Positions 1-11,461 of a DNA stretch of 64,000 nt are shown piece by piece. This DNA is from Magicicada septendecula. Its lineage: Eukaryota; Arthropoda; Insecta; Hemiptera; Cicadidae. Under the pieces are notes generated by a model. That model saw only the letters and a list, made by a program, of their open reading frames with translations. It did no database searches and was not told the DNA's origin. Location: positions 124,001 through 188,000 of the forward strand of contig JAWRYS010001465.1 of assembly GCA_034769895.1 (NCBI GenBank), in the 5' to 3' direction. Position 1 is the first letter of the stretch. Every line of letters starts with the position of its first letter. Position numbers and translations under genes: made by a program.

Positions 1-2601
1 TTTATAATCCTGCAGTTAATTTTGCTCTTTGTTCAATGTATAACTTGTCATCTCATGTAAGAGTTGCATGCTTAATAAAGTACACGCTTGTTTGTTAATA
101 GACTTTTTCATTTGCAAGTCCTGTCATTCACCTGGGGGGACATGTCTGTAATTGTAATTAGGCCTTTGCACACTTTTGCTTCCTCTAGGTTCACCACCTA
201 GTTCTAAATATTATGTCTCTCCCCTTTACAAAAAAAAAACTTAATAAAAATAAAATAAAACAAAAATTCAAAAAAAATTACAAAAAAAAACTTAGAAAAT
301 AAAAGGGGGGTTTCAATAGTCAAACTCTCCAAATATCTCTTACAGGTTTCTATTTTCATTACCGGTAACATAGGTATGGAAAACAGAAAGCATCTTTGAA
401 ACTTGATGGCATGTTCTTAAAGCAGTAAAGGGAAATACCTAATTTTTGCAAGAACAACAGATGTTTCACCTGCTTCTTTCCGTGTTATTACTGACTCTAA
501 CATTTTTAAATAACCGGTTAAAGACATAAATTTTTAGGCCCACTGTATCTTGTGTACTCTGTACATTTAGCAGCGAAGTAGAAAAGTGCAAGCCGACACA
601 TGGTGTACAGCTTGCAACAACATGTACACGCTTGCCGGGTTTCAATTTTGAAGTGTTTTATTTCTCCTTACGGATATTAAAGTCACTTCACTATATAACC
701 CAACTAACTTGGAGTCGGATATTAGTAAATATAGAACAGATTCTCTACTATTTGCTTCGGAGCACCGCTCTGAATCATCAGTGTCTCCAACTCTGAATTT
801 AAATTGCTTTCGATTTTAATTTCCGTAATGGTTCAAGTCAATTAATTTTAAATAATTTTTTTAGTATTAGTTTATTTTGTTTTATAGATAGTTTTAGTAA
901 TCATTTGATTACACCAGTGTTGATTATTTGATTCGATTTCTCAATCTGACAATAACCTTCTCTTCCTGTTGTTTCTGTTTCCCAATTGTTTTAATATCAT
1001 ACATCTGCATGTTTACACATATGCATGCGCTTATGTTTGTGTGTTCAAGTGCTTGTATAACTTGTGCTTTCGTAATCTAAACCTCCGTGTCTGCTGTATA
1101 GCAGCAGTCGGCAACCCTGCGCTATTAGATATAGTTAGACGCGCCCGCGAACGAATTTGTAATTTTATTTTTTTTACGAAGGAACGCACCCGCATTGTAC
1201 ATGCTTCAAAGTATTTTATTACAAAATAGTACAAACCGTTTCAAATTTTATTTTTTCTAATACAATAATTGCTGTAAGTCAGTTTTATCATAAAAGGAAC
1301 TGAACTCTTCATTTATGTTTTAAATGTAAGGTTTTCAAGTTTTACATTTCTGTACAAAAATAAATAGTGTTATTGTGGTAAGTTTATTATGGAAAACGTA
1401 TTTTATTAAAATATGTTCCTCCTATATACCCATTTTTTACGTTTAAAGTTTTGTCAGTTTTAACGTTGCTGTGCATGATTACAGATTGTTGATGACCTAC
1501 TCCTGATGTAAAAAATGTTCACAAATTTATTTGAAAAATACTGCTAAGCTTTTTTGAATCGGTGTTCCACATCGCTAATTTTTGTAATTTCCCACGACAG
1601 TTAATGTTTATAACGTCCAGCTATTGACCACTGATGTCCAACGTCGAGCTCCGCACGTTTTTATTTTCCATCGATGCGGTGGGGAGGGGTGAGCCCATCG
1701 AACTGGTCCTCAGTTATATGTGCGCCCCATAAATTCAAAGGTTGTCTGTGACTGCACTAGAGTGATACAAATTTTCACGTTTGCCGATCATTGTCCGCCT
1801 TTGTTAAGTCTGTTGCCACAGTGATAAATGCATGAGTGCATTAATAATAATATTAGCGGATTAATATAATTAATAACACACTATTAATAACTTTTCAAAT
1901 TACGAATATGAAAGTAACTAAAACGTATACGTTCAGAACAAAGAAAAGAAGAGGAATTAAAAAGAGCTTCTTCGTTGTATGTGTAACACAGAAAAGCAAC
2001 AAGATTTTGTTTTAATTATTTATTTTAGATGCTTATTTTTATTATCGAAATTGCTTATTTTTATGACCTACAAAAAATGACATTTTTAAATTACGTGAAA
2101 TTTTTGTTTATTAATATTTTTTGAAATGAACTGTTGCAATTAATTATGTTATATTTAAACTTAAAAAATTGGCAGACATTTTTTTCTTACATCCTTTTTT
2201 GGGGGGTGTAAGAAGCATTTTTACAGAGTAACTACCCTTTTCACCTGGTTTTGACCAACATTGAAACCATCATAACATCGACAGTTTTGGTTGAAAGGAA
2301 CGTACTTGGGGCTCATTGTACAGCTAATAACTTGTACTTTCTTATAATAATAAGAATTATTATTTTGTTGTTTATTTATAACAGTTAGTTAACAGTAATG
2401 TTGAAAATAGCCTATTCGTGTAAAAATTTGTATTATTTGGCAAATATAAATCTGTAAAAATAATATAAAACCTACTATATTTTACTCGTCATAATTTGTC
2501 TTAAATAAACTAATAGTAATTACTTGTTGATCATGTCATCAGACTTCTCAAATTGCTGAAACGGCGATGCGCTTCTTTTAAACTTTCGCGCTCTCTATAG
2601 G

Positions 2602-2602
<1 letters not shown>
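1..2602. other. AT-rich DNA, no gene recognised
   Basis: No open reading frame with recognisable protein motifs is visible on either strand. The stretch has homopolymer-rich A/T runs (about 225-300) and a slightly GC-richer patch at 1610-1740. A short block at about 965-1085 resembles 13455-13565 (shared phrases around TTTTAATA.CATAC and TGTTCAAGTGCTTG-like words), which suggests a dispersed repeat. I see no promoter or RNA gene I could defend. Confidence 0.6.

Positions 2603-2648
<46 letters not shown>
2603..2648. repeat. (TA)n microsatellite
   Basis: An uninterrupted run of alternating TA dinucleotides, about 23 units, directly abuts the palindrome that follows at 2649. Confidence 0.95.
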
Positions 2649-2650
<2 letters not shown>

Positions 2651-2803
2651 CTATAATACTTATAACTATTTTACCTCAAGATGTATTTTTTCCTTTAGGG
2701 ACATGTTTCGGGAGATCCTGTTCTCCCATCGTCCTGATCTCCGAAACATGTCCCTAAAGGAAAAAATACATCTTGAGGTAAAATAGTTATAAGTATTATA
2801 GTA
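2649..2803. repeat. Long palindrome, head-to-head PLE-type termini
   Basis: Two arms of about 67 bp (2649-2718 and about 2736-2803) are reverse complements with essentially one bulged G, around an 18-base spacer. Each arm, read outward from the centre, carries a Penelope-like pseudo-LTR phrase: a GATG/CCTGAT word, then CCGAAACATGTCCC, then an AT-rich tail. PLE copies are often flanked by inverted pseudo-LTRs, so I infer two termini joined head to head. A phrase close to the one just downstream (CATCAAGAAACGGACTGTAGC) recurs at 9721-9743 after another PLE tail. The pairing is directly visible; the family call is inference. Confidence 0.75.
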
Positions 2804-5800
2804 TTATATACATCAAGAAACGGACTGTAGCAGAAAGTGATTGAAATATATATATATTTTTTTTATTTCGTGTATTTATCAATTTTCGTCGTATCAGGAT
2901 AAATAAAAGCTTACATTATAGAGAATTAAAAATTAAAGAATGCGTATTTTTGTTTTTTTGATAAACGAATTATTTTTTAATTGGCACGCAAACAGCGCAC
3001 GCGCAAAGTTGCGCTATTTCAAAATCTCGAAAAATACCTACGTTTTCAAAATTCATATCTCCCTCAATTTTCGTCCTAAAAAGTCTTCTAAAAAATCAAA
3101 ATACGCGGAATTTCATAAGCTACCATTTTTGTTTGTAACAGTTTTTAATAAAATTAACCGTTAAAAAGGTATTCCCCCAAACCCGTATTTTCACCCTTCC
3201 AACCCTAATAATACTACTCTTAGGTATGATTTTGAACTCTCTAGATTCATAACATATAAACCAAAATCTACCTTTTTCGCTCAAGAAAGTATAGGGGCAA
3301 TATTTTTCCAGAATAATAGTCTATCTATTTTTCCTGTACTAAATCGCACGCCACTTAGCGCGTAATTCAAGTTTTCTCCAGAGGACTCTGGGACGTAGGT
3401 GGAAGACGTTTTAGGCTGTTCGGCAAGATCTCGTTACAATATTATTGTTAATTTTTTTAATAACTGGCATTTAAATTATTTGATCAGTTTCCGAAGAGAA
3501 AGTAAAGAAAGAAGTGTTTTGCCATTCGATTTCATGTTTTACAAATTATGGCTTGTTGCAACTTCCGGTGACGTTGTTGCGTACTAACACAAACTAGGAA
3601 ACACTATTTAGTTGACAGTTGCAAACGGTATCAGTTTAATTACTGGTAAATTGAAAAATGTTACGATCTAAAAAAGTACTGGTGGTTGAGGATAATCTTT
3701 TAGCTTTTAAAAAAGTGTTAATAAACTCGAACAAAAGAAAGTACAAAACAAGTTTCGATTTCTGTGGCAATGTTGCATGATCAAAGCGGTTTAATTGTTT
3801 CAAACACACACAGGTAAAAATACGGCAAATAGTGTGGTGGACCAATATTGTGTTGTAAAAGATACTTTTAATTTAGAATACACTGTCAAAAAGAAACACA
3901 CCATTATTTATATTTGTAATGGTATATTATATTTACAATGTAACAAAGGTATGTTTACAGCTACATACAAATTTCTTTATCTGCATTTTTTGTTCAATAA
4001 CGTACAGAATTTTTAATTAACAAATAGTGCTGACGTATGCTAATAAAATTATATGTCTCAACATTTCCGACGGAGATACCGAACTTTTAGGATGAATAAC
4101 GACAGTAAGCGATTGCTGTAGTCTGTTCCTGTCACAATAAATATTTCCAAATTTCGTGACTTTAATTACTTGTATACGGTTTAATGCCTGCATGTAAGAT
4201 GTTAGTTTATCTAGTTAATCCGTCCATGGACTAACCATCCCTGGTGGACGTCATGACGGACAGCAAGTCAAAAACGACACTGCGTAGCTTTGACATCCAT
4301 CCGCAAATCGTGTATTTTTTGAAGGATGTGCACGACGAAAAATGAGTCCAGCAAGACTAGCAGCTCAAGCCGCACGGGGTGCGGATGAATCGTGTGTAGT
4401 GTTGACGGATGTCAAGAAATCGTGCATCGTGCATGTTTGATCATGGGTACGCTTACTGTCTACCTAATCGTCATTTTCGAGGAAGTACAATACATGTTCT
4501 TAAAGCACATTCGTTTAATAAATGTTTACTGTTTAATTTTACTTACATTCGTTCTTTAGTTTGTATTTAATAAGTAATGATTCAGATAAAATTTCAGTTT
4601 AATATTTTGTTTAGTTTATTCTTCGTTTACATAATACATTCAAATATCATTAACCGTTATTATTTTTAATATTGTTATTATTAATTTGTTTTAATTACAA
4701 TTTATAATGGGCCGTGAAATAACATCAAAATTTATCGAAAAATATAAGTTAAATAGATGTATGTTGGACGTATCCTATCAACGAGAACGTCTGGCACGCT
4801 GGGCGAGTTGTACGACAGTATGGTAACGACATCCATTACCGACGTCGGGCATGCTGGACAGCGGCGATGGTTAGTGCGTGACCGGCTTTAGTTGTATTTA
4901 GCTAGGAACGTGTAAGTCCTCATACAACAATTGTACTTATCTAAAAACGCTTATTCCGCAAACTCTGTAAAAGAATAAACCTGTAAAAGTAGAATTATGA
5001 CGATTATCTTAATAGTAAACAGGAAAGGTTGAAAATAACATACAGTAGTGTGTTGGAACGTAAGGCATTAGATGATGGACTACATACAATATCAGGTACA
5101 AAATCACAATGCAGGAAACAGTAGAACGTACATCTGAAAGAAATCGTTCTAAATTTATAGTAATAGATCAATTTGCTGTTAGTTCCGCTAATCTTATTTG
5201 TAAAAAGTACAGTAATTGTCACTGCATTACGTAAATCTTATGTACACAGCCTTCAATCACATTTTATTTAACTGCAATCTATTCTAAAATAAGTAGTAAT
5301 GACCTAAACTACATGTTAACTTTCGTCTAGGAATTTTTAATTAGAGTTGCTTGGCTTCGTTTATAAGTTTTGTATAACTTTTACCCTGGTGCTTCTCTCC
5401 TTAAAATAAAAATTTTAAAAGATGAAGGCTAACAAAGGTACAAATACCATTACATTATGAGTAATTTAAATTGTAATATTGTATAAATTAGGTTCTGTAA
5501 TATTATAATTTTCTCGATCTCTTTAAAGAAAACATTGATGATGTAAAACAACCTATCTCAACTCCTTCACCTATACAAGTATACACACATACGGACGCGC
5601 GCACGCACTCACATACGCAAACAGGTTCACTCAAATAACTGTCCTGTTGTGTTTGAAATTTGTTTTGTATTCATACACAGGTCCTGATGATAACAAAAGG
5701 CATTGTCGTAAAGTCGACACAAATAAGTTAAAAACTGTGTTATATTTTTTGACCGGTCCTCACAAACTCTACTCCGGAAAAAATTATTGATTGACGGTCA

Positions 5801-5959
5801 CTACGAATTTGAGGTTTTTATTTTATAATTATCCATCCAGTGGTAGAATTTACATTTGCGTCATTTGTTTGTCTACATATAAAAATATCAAATATAAGTT
5901 TGGCTTCGTTTCCAGTCCACCTGACTCTTTCATATTATATCTTCTCTCAGAAACCTTGT
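2804..5959. other. No gene recognised
   Basis: AT-rich DNA with scattered short chance reading frames that have no domain motifs. A CA/CG-rich patch lies at 5575-5625. A GC-richer patch at about 4200-4450 and 4760-4880 could be old transposon sequence, but I cannot name a family. A weak PLE-terminus-like phrase (CCTGATGATAACAAAAGG, then GTCGAC) sits at about 5682-5720 but lacks supporting context. Confidence 0.5.
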
Positions 5960-6900
5960 AGCTGGGGATTTGTAACATTTGTATGCGTCAACCACTTTAT
6001 GTACACAAACTATGTTGCTTATTGCAGTATAACACGATAACCTCTTGGGAAAAATGTAATTTTTCCAAGTAGTCGCACAAAGCTGCTTTACATTTCATGC
6101 ACCATAAATCCTTCACCTTGCTCAGCCATTTTACAGAGAATGGAATTCTTCTATACACGTTTTGCGTCTTATTTTTTATAGTGCACTGCGAACCAAATAA
6201 GCTGTCAATGAACTGGCAATTTGTAGACATCATTGCTTTACGGCGTGGAGTGTCTATTGGGTATAATGTTTGCAGACGGTTCTTTCTCTGTTTTTAAAAA
6301 TATGATTCTGTTATCTAAAGCCTGTCGATCGGGGTAAACTCAGGTTTTATGTGTATAACTCTTTTTACATTTTATCTTGAAGTAAGAAGGCAAAAATAGC
6401 TGTTTCACAAATGACTTTACAATAACGTTGCAACAAAACTTAAAAACATATAATTTACGTCTCGCAAATTTCAATAACATTTACAGTATATGCAGAAATA
6501 GGATTACATATGACGAACTCTGGCATCAAACTCTCTCTGAAGCTGGAGCATTTTTTATTGTTTCCCTTTGTAAACCAAAACATAAATTACATTTGAACTT
6601 CATATTGCACTTTTGTTTTATTTCCAAGTTCATTCAATTGTTTTGTTATAATTTTATAATTAATTAAATAAAAAAATTCATTATATAATGTACCCTTGTA
6701 GTAAAGTATTTGCATTTCAGTTCCTAACATTGAATTTAATTTATTAGTTAATTTTAATTGAATAAAATTTAAACGATATTTCGTCACTTTGCTACTACAC
6801 AATATTATTCTGTTTAGTCTTAATTCAAAATTGTGCTTGCATTTACAAACGCCCATCACTACAAACCATTTCTGTTCCAATACCGTTAAAATTAAGTGTG
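5960..6900 (+). repeat. Diverged dispersed repeat, copy 1
   Basis: This block aligns by eye with 20325-21280. Shared landmarks in the same order are TGTAACATTTGTATGCGTCA, AACACGATA.CCTCTTGGGA, AAGCTGTCAATGAACTGGCA, GGTTTTATGTATAACT-like text, CATATAATTTAC.TCTCGCA and an AATTGTTTTGTTATAATTTT-like tail. Spacing is preserved with many substitutions and indels, so the copies are old. No coding motif or terminal structure was found and the family is unknown. Confidence 0.65.
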
Positions 6901-7159
6901 ATAGATAAAAATTAAATTATTTATATTTGCTCACATTATTCTTTATTCTTGTTTCCATAATTTATACAAATAATAACGAGAGATTTTTTTGGATACAATA
7001 ATATATTCTTTATTGTTTTTTATTTACAATGTCTCAACAATTTTATAACGTACTGTGATCATCATAATTATATAATAAATCGTTAAATAAAGAAAAATGT
7101 ATAAAAAATATATAAAGTATTTTTACTTGTATGAAAATGTATAATACAATTTGTTATTA
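6901..7159. other. No gene recognised
   Basis: AT-rich sequence between the dispersed repeat and the GC-richer Penelope-like block. Nothing supportable is seen. Confidence 0.5.
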
Positions 7160-7205
7160 AACTATCTGCTGGGCTGTTTGGCCGTGGTCCTAGGTTTTCA
7201 TTAAA
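7160..7205 (-). repeat. PLE terminus, inverted relative to 9180-9225
   Basis: The segment with GGGCTGTTTGGCCGTGGT then CTAGGTTTTCATTAAAACC is the reverse complement of 9182-9229 with only a few mismatches. It therefore forms the left inverted end of the decayed Penelope-like element that fills 7.2-9.2 kb. The same end recurs at about 42996-43040 and, in the opposite orientation, at about 31485-31540. Inverted, truncated pseudo-LTRs at the 5' side are typical of PLE insertions. Confidence 0.7.
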
Positions 7206-7274
7206 ACCTAGGACCAGACCAGACCTAGGACCAGAAATTTTCAAATGGCCCCTAAAATGATCCCCTGAAGGCAA

Positions 7275-8122
7275 GATGCTGGTATCGATATGTCGATCAC
7301 AACTTTGTTGTATGGAGCCATGGAGAGGAAGAGGTCGAATGCAAGTTCCTGGCACCCCTTAATCAGATTCACCCACGGATACAGTTCACCGTGGAGAGGG
7401 AGACGGACGATCAGCTGGCTTTTCTGGACGTTCTAGTCCTTAGAAGGACCTATAACACACCAGCCGCTATCTTTGCAAACAGTCGAACCACCATCCAAGC
7501 CAGAAGGGGGCAGTGTTGAAGACCCTGGTGAACCTGGCTAGGAGGATATGCGAGCCCCGCTACCTCGACGAGGAGCTGCTCCAACTTGAACTAGCGCTGC
7601 TGGCCAAAGGCTATTCCGTCGGGAAAGTGAGACGAGCGGTCCGGCCCCGAAGCCAGGCTAGAGTTGCTGTCACGGAAGGGTGTTGACTCCGCAGTGTTGC
7701 CCCTATGTCCATGGGGTAGGGACCACATCGGTAGCCTGCTCAGCCGGCACGGCGTGAGACCAATATTCAAGCCGATGAGAAAAATCCACCAGTTCTAGAG
7801 GCCGGCGAAGGACGTCGGTGACCCGCTGTCGTCGTGTGGAGTGTACGGAGTTCCCTGCTCGTGCGGCCAGGTGTACATTTGAACCACGAAGCGCTGCGTC
7901 CGCACACGCGTGGGTGAACATAGCCGTTACTGTAGATTTGGACAGGCGGAGACGTCCGCAGTAGCCGAACACGTTCTCGCCAGTGCCGACCATTGGATCT
8001 TCTTCGATGAGATGAAGCTCTTGTCGGCGGTGAGTGCGTACTTCTCTCGCCTTCATATGGAGTCCGTCTTGAATCAAAAGCATGCTGCGATCACAATGAA
8101 TCGGCGGGTATGTAGCATGTAG
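7275..8122 (+). pseudogene. Decayed Penelope-like RT and GIY-YIG endonuclease
   Basis: In life this would be the single polyprotein of a Penelope-like element, combining a telomerase-like reverse transcriptase with a GIY-YIG nuclease that nicks target DNA. Near 7275 the plus strand reads WYRYVDHNFVVW, a decayed form of the YVDD catalytic motif, then IQFTVERETDDQLAFLDVLV, a hallmark of the PLE RT thumb. After stops and shifts, 7838-8122 reads GVYGVPCSCGQVYI (the GIY and YIG blocks, final G replaced by a stop), then TRVGEH and AVAEHVLASADHWIFFDE, which match the nuclease domain. Several stops (near 7516, 7796 and 7880) and frame changes rule out function. The N-terminal half of RT is missing. 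The GC content is much higher than in the flanks. Confidence 0.85.
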
Positions 8123-8692
8123 CACTGTAGTAGCGGGTCGTCTTTGCACCCGGTGCATGATTGCAGCGTCTAGGTCGAGCCCAATGGCTGCCTGGTGATA
8201 TACTTAGGGCAGGTGCAGTAAACGGGTTCCTAAATCTGGAAGGGACAACCGCCAACGAGTTAACTCAGAAGGCAGGAGAGAAAGAAACCTTCATTTTTAT
8301 TTTTATATATATTTATCCTTGGGCACTGCGGCTTGAGCCGATTCAGGTGACAGATGTGACCCGTCTGAAGCCCAGCTAGCAGACGCCATGTGGCGTCGGT
8401 CGTTCTCCGTGCCAGTGATAGGCGTAACAGCGCGGTCGGCGATCAAGGGAGGAAGGAAGGACAGCTCAGTAGACAAACTTAGGGGCAGGGGCAGATGTTA
8501 AAAATTAATACTGCGTTTACGGTGGGTCATCGAGAATTGTCCGAGGGCGTTTCACCCGGACAGGGGGAGTCGGTTGCGTCGTGCTCTTACTCCATAGATA
8601 AGGGAAGGAAGAGGTCAAAGCTGCAGCAAAAAGAGTTACAGCTAACGACCGGACAAAGGCTGACAGTGTAGGAACTCGAAGACCTCTTCGAA
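8123..8692. other. GC-richer transposon-derived spacer
   Basis: This stretch between the PLE nuclease remnant and the Jockey-like fragment has elevated GC and no recognisable domain. The first part (to about 8200) may be the end of the PLE open reading frame. The part from about 8390 to 8690 may be the downstream region of the minus-strand LINE fragment. Neither assignment is firm. Confidence 0.4.
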
Positions 8693-9022
8693 TTACTCAT
8701 TCCTTACAAACGACACACACCTTATTTCCGAGAGATCCGACACCGACGAGACCTCGATATGACGGGCCACGTTCTTGACAACAACAATGTCAAGAACGTC
8801 CGGCCTGTGGCCGGAGAAGGGGTAGTAAGTAGGGTCTTCAGGGCCGATGACGTTAAGTGCCGAGTCGTCAGAGACGAACCGGTACAGAGAATTTCCGTAG
8901 GCGTTGACAACGCGGCTGTTCGATGAATCGGCAGGGCGAAAACATTTCTTTAAGTACTTTATGGCAGAGCGCGATGCGAACCTCACATATACCTCCTTTC
9001 TTCTGATTGGCTGTTGGTACAA
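8693..9022 (-). pseudogene. Jockey-like LINE endonuclease fragment
   Basis: A 109-codon minus-strand frame reads RVVNAYGNSLYRFV, then IGPEDPTYYPFSGHRPDVLDI and ends in VRNE. The order of a GRxL-like helix, a P.xPT.YP loop and RPDVLDI matches the C-terminal part of the apurinic-type endonuclease in Jockey/CR1-type non-LTR retrotransposon ORF2 proteins. The catalytic N-terminal part and the whole reverse transcriptase are absent. It lies antisense to the surrounding Penelope-like remnant and is probably nested in it. It is a fragment, not a gene. Confidence 0.75.
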
Positions 9023-9069
9023 TTTTTACCTGTACGTTTATAAAATTTATAAGTACAGGCATCATCGCG

Positions 9070-9262
9070 GGACACTTTTAGCCTTCACCACAGTACTGTG
9101 GGCCTAACGTACGACACCCCGCTTTAGGTTGAATCGTTACAGCCACTGAGGGTGGCAGCCAGTGGTGCTGCTGAAACGTTTGGTTTTAATGAAAACCTAG
9201 AACCACGGCCAAACAGCCCGGCAGACAGTTTAATTTCAACTGACACCGGCCGTGAAAGCCTT
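9070..9262 (+). repeat. PLE 3' pseudo-LTR terminus
   Basis: The phrases AGCC.TCACCACAGTACTGTGG, GCTGAAACGTTTGGTTTT and CACGGCCAAACAGCCCGGCA occur in the same order as at 31386-31545, and in reverse at 42996-43170. The GCCGTGAAAGCCTTCG ending is typical of PLE 3' ends in arthropods. With 7160-7205 it brackets the decayed element. Confidence 0.75.
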
Positions 9263-9339
9263 CGAACAAAAATACAATTTATTATATTTATAAAAGTTGT
9301 CGTTTTCTTCGTAGAGCTAGAATAAACATAAATAATGAT

Positions 9340-9760
9340 TACGAAAAAATTATTTAAAAGTTTGTTTGTTCTATTAGCTTGTTACCACACACAAAGGCAT
9401 CATAATGAATATTTGGGAAAATTTACAAATATACAAACACAAAACAAACTAATACCTAAACAAATAGAAATCAATACAAAACATGACAAAATTTTCAAAA
9501 CACTCAACATCGAAAATACACAAAATACTAATATATATACCACAATCACACCCAATAATACCAAAAACCAACATAAAACCATAACAACAACCAACCAACA
9601 GACAAGTATTCCAAAAGATCTAAAATTAAGAATGCTGAGGATGGAAAAAGGAAGTGTCCCGAAAATTGTTCCCAAATAAGGAAAGAAACATCTTGATTAT
9701 AAATGTTAACTATATTATATACATCAAGAAATAGACTGTAGCAAAAAGTGTTTGAATATT
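9340..9760 (+). pseudogene. PLE tail: end of GIY-YIG protein plus 3' terminus
   Basis: The plus strand at about 9409 reads MNIWENLQIYKHKTN and then degenerates. The same words (MNIWENLNIYKH) appear in the minus-strand PLE remnant near 16500, placing this at the C-terminal end of the PLE nuclease domain. Downstream, GCTGAGGATGG, AAGTGTCCCGAAAA and a tail with CATCAAGAAATAGACTGTAGC (shared with 2811-2832) form a PLE 3' terminus. The 114-codon open frame spanning 9335-9679 is in a different frame from the PLE words and looks fortuitous. Confidence 0.65.
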
Positions 9761-10559
9761 ATATTATATAATTATATATTATACCCGGTTATATCTAAAA
9801 AAATAAGAAACCGATGCGAGTGCTTGTATCAACTGCTATTTTTGGCATCCTACACAACAGATACTTCTGTAATTCTAGTAACCACGTCCTAAGCCTCTGT
9901 TCTGCAGCTTATAGTGTGTGCTTCATTTCCTCGATCTACTGGGTATTCCCTGTTTCCGTTGTCTAAGTGTATATATAAATCACAGTGTAACTATAACATT
10001 ATGACTACTGGTGTTGACATTTTTTATTTAAAACTTTTATCTAACGTACGATTTACATATGATGGCGAAATTATTTTGTAATATCCAAATAAATTCAAAT
10101 ATCTAAGATTGGCCCTTGATACGTAGTAATTTTTTTTTAGGTGCTCAACGTAATTATTGCTTACTGCAGGAAACCTCTTTTACGAATTTTTATAATACAG
10201 TATCCATTAAGGTGGAAACGTTAGTTAAATCTGTAGTCACCTCTTTAGAGTCAATAATTTAATACTGCATAGCTGACAAGTATCTTTATTTGTATTTTCA
10301 GACGATATGCTACTACTTTGGCATCACAGCTTACATCTCAGCAGGATAATTAATAACGAAGTACTAGGTAAGTGTATCAAGCGATGTTCAGACCAGTTAG
10401 CAATACATTTCATTTAACTTTTAAGCCATAGAATGTAACGGAATTTTAGTAGATAAAAAAAGATTCATCTTAATAAGCTTATTAACTTTATTAAAGTTAA
10501 AAAGTTAAAGTGTAATAAAGTTAACTTTGTTAAACACTGAATGGAAATGTCAGCGGAGA
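9761..10559. other. No gene recognised
   Basis: AT-rich DNA without domain motifs or repeats I could pair within the window. Confidence 0.5.
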
Positions 10560-10924
10560 TACGCTTTTGAATTTTGTACAGTGATGGCAGTGCCATGCGT
10601 GCGTGAGACTTGGACACTGAACGCAAAGGCCCAAAACCGGATACAGGTAGTGAAATGCAATTTTTAAGATTAGTACTTGGGGTATCACGGAGGAACCGGC
10701 TACAAAAAGATGTTATAAGGAACATCCTTGAAGTATACAACCTAAACAAAAGTATAAAGCAATGCAGACAACATTAGACAGACCATGTTGAAAAGATGCA
10801 TAAGAACAGGATACCAAAACAAATTTTGGTTTATAATCCGAATGGATGGTGTAATACTAGAAGGCCAAAGAAAAGATAGTTGGATCAAGGAGTACGCAAT
10901 GGATCGTGTGGACCACAGCCTCAA
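10560..10924 (+). pseudogene. LINE reverse transcriptase C-terminal fragment
   Basis: The plus strand reads VMAVPCVRETWTLNAK, a decayed form of the VMAVPTLLYGSETWTL block found just C-terminal to the reverse transcriptase palm in many insect LINE proteins. It continues with QNRIQVVKCNF, then after stops LKRCIRTGYQNKF and EGQRKDSW, which follow the family order. Related fragments lie at 21820-22450 and 35770-36112. The copy is 5' truncated, has stops near 10661 and 10694, and ends directly in an (AAG)n tract, as expected for a target-primed insertion tail. Confidence 0.75.
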
Positions 10925-10997
10925 TAAAAAGAAGAAGAAGAAGAAGAAGAAGAAGAAGAAGAAGAAGAAGAAGAAGAAGAAGAAGAAGAAGAAGAAG

Positions 10998-11028
<31 letters not shown>
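10925..11028 (+). repeat. (AAG)n microsatellite, LINE tail
   Basis: About 34 nearly uninterrupted AAG units follow the last LINE codons directly. The poly-lysine reading frame across it is an artefact of the repeat. Confidence 0.95.
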
Positions 11029-11461
11029 GAAACAGATTAGGAAAGCAAAAGAGAAGAATACATTTAAAAAATAATTGTTTAACTCTTTAAATATGCCATT
11101 TATTAATACTTAAAATATAACATACGAACTATAAATTCCCACGTGGGTGAAAACTATACAGATCCCACATAACCTTAGGAATTCGTTTCTCTTGTTTCCC
11201 GGCACGTGTGTCCGTTGGTTATCGCACTAATTAAATCTCACACGCTCCGGTCTGTTAAATTACTTAACATTATTATATTTCCAACGGTGTAAACAGAATT
11301 AATTTTAACCTACAGTATACGAGTTAACACACAGCTTTTAAAAAATTATTTCGCAATTAATTTTTCAACCATATTACATCAGTATTAACTTCTATACCAA
11401 ACACGCTACGAACGTTTTTATGGTGCTTACCAATGTCGTTATATACTACATGTTAATATAT
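11029..11461. other. No gene recognised
   Basis: AT-rich spacer between the LINE tail and the solo LTR. Confidence 0.5.

Noticed and set aside
1095..1210. hAT-like terminal phrase (CAGCAGTCGGCAACCCTG)
   Set aside because: No matching inverted end, 8-bp target duplication or transposase could be found nearby.
5680..5780. Possible PLE terminus (CCTGATGATAACAAAAGG)
   Set aside because: One short phrase with no inverted partner, no coding remnant and weak similarity to the other termini.
9335..9679. 114-codon Thr/Asn-rich frame
   Set aside because: The recognisable PLE words (MNIWENLQIYKH) lie in a different frame of the same segment, so this frame is fortuitous.
10785..11030. 81-codon frame ending in about 35 lysines
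   Set aside because: The first part is an out-of-frame or decayed LINE C-terminus and the lysine run is the (AAG)n tail.
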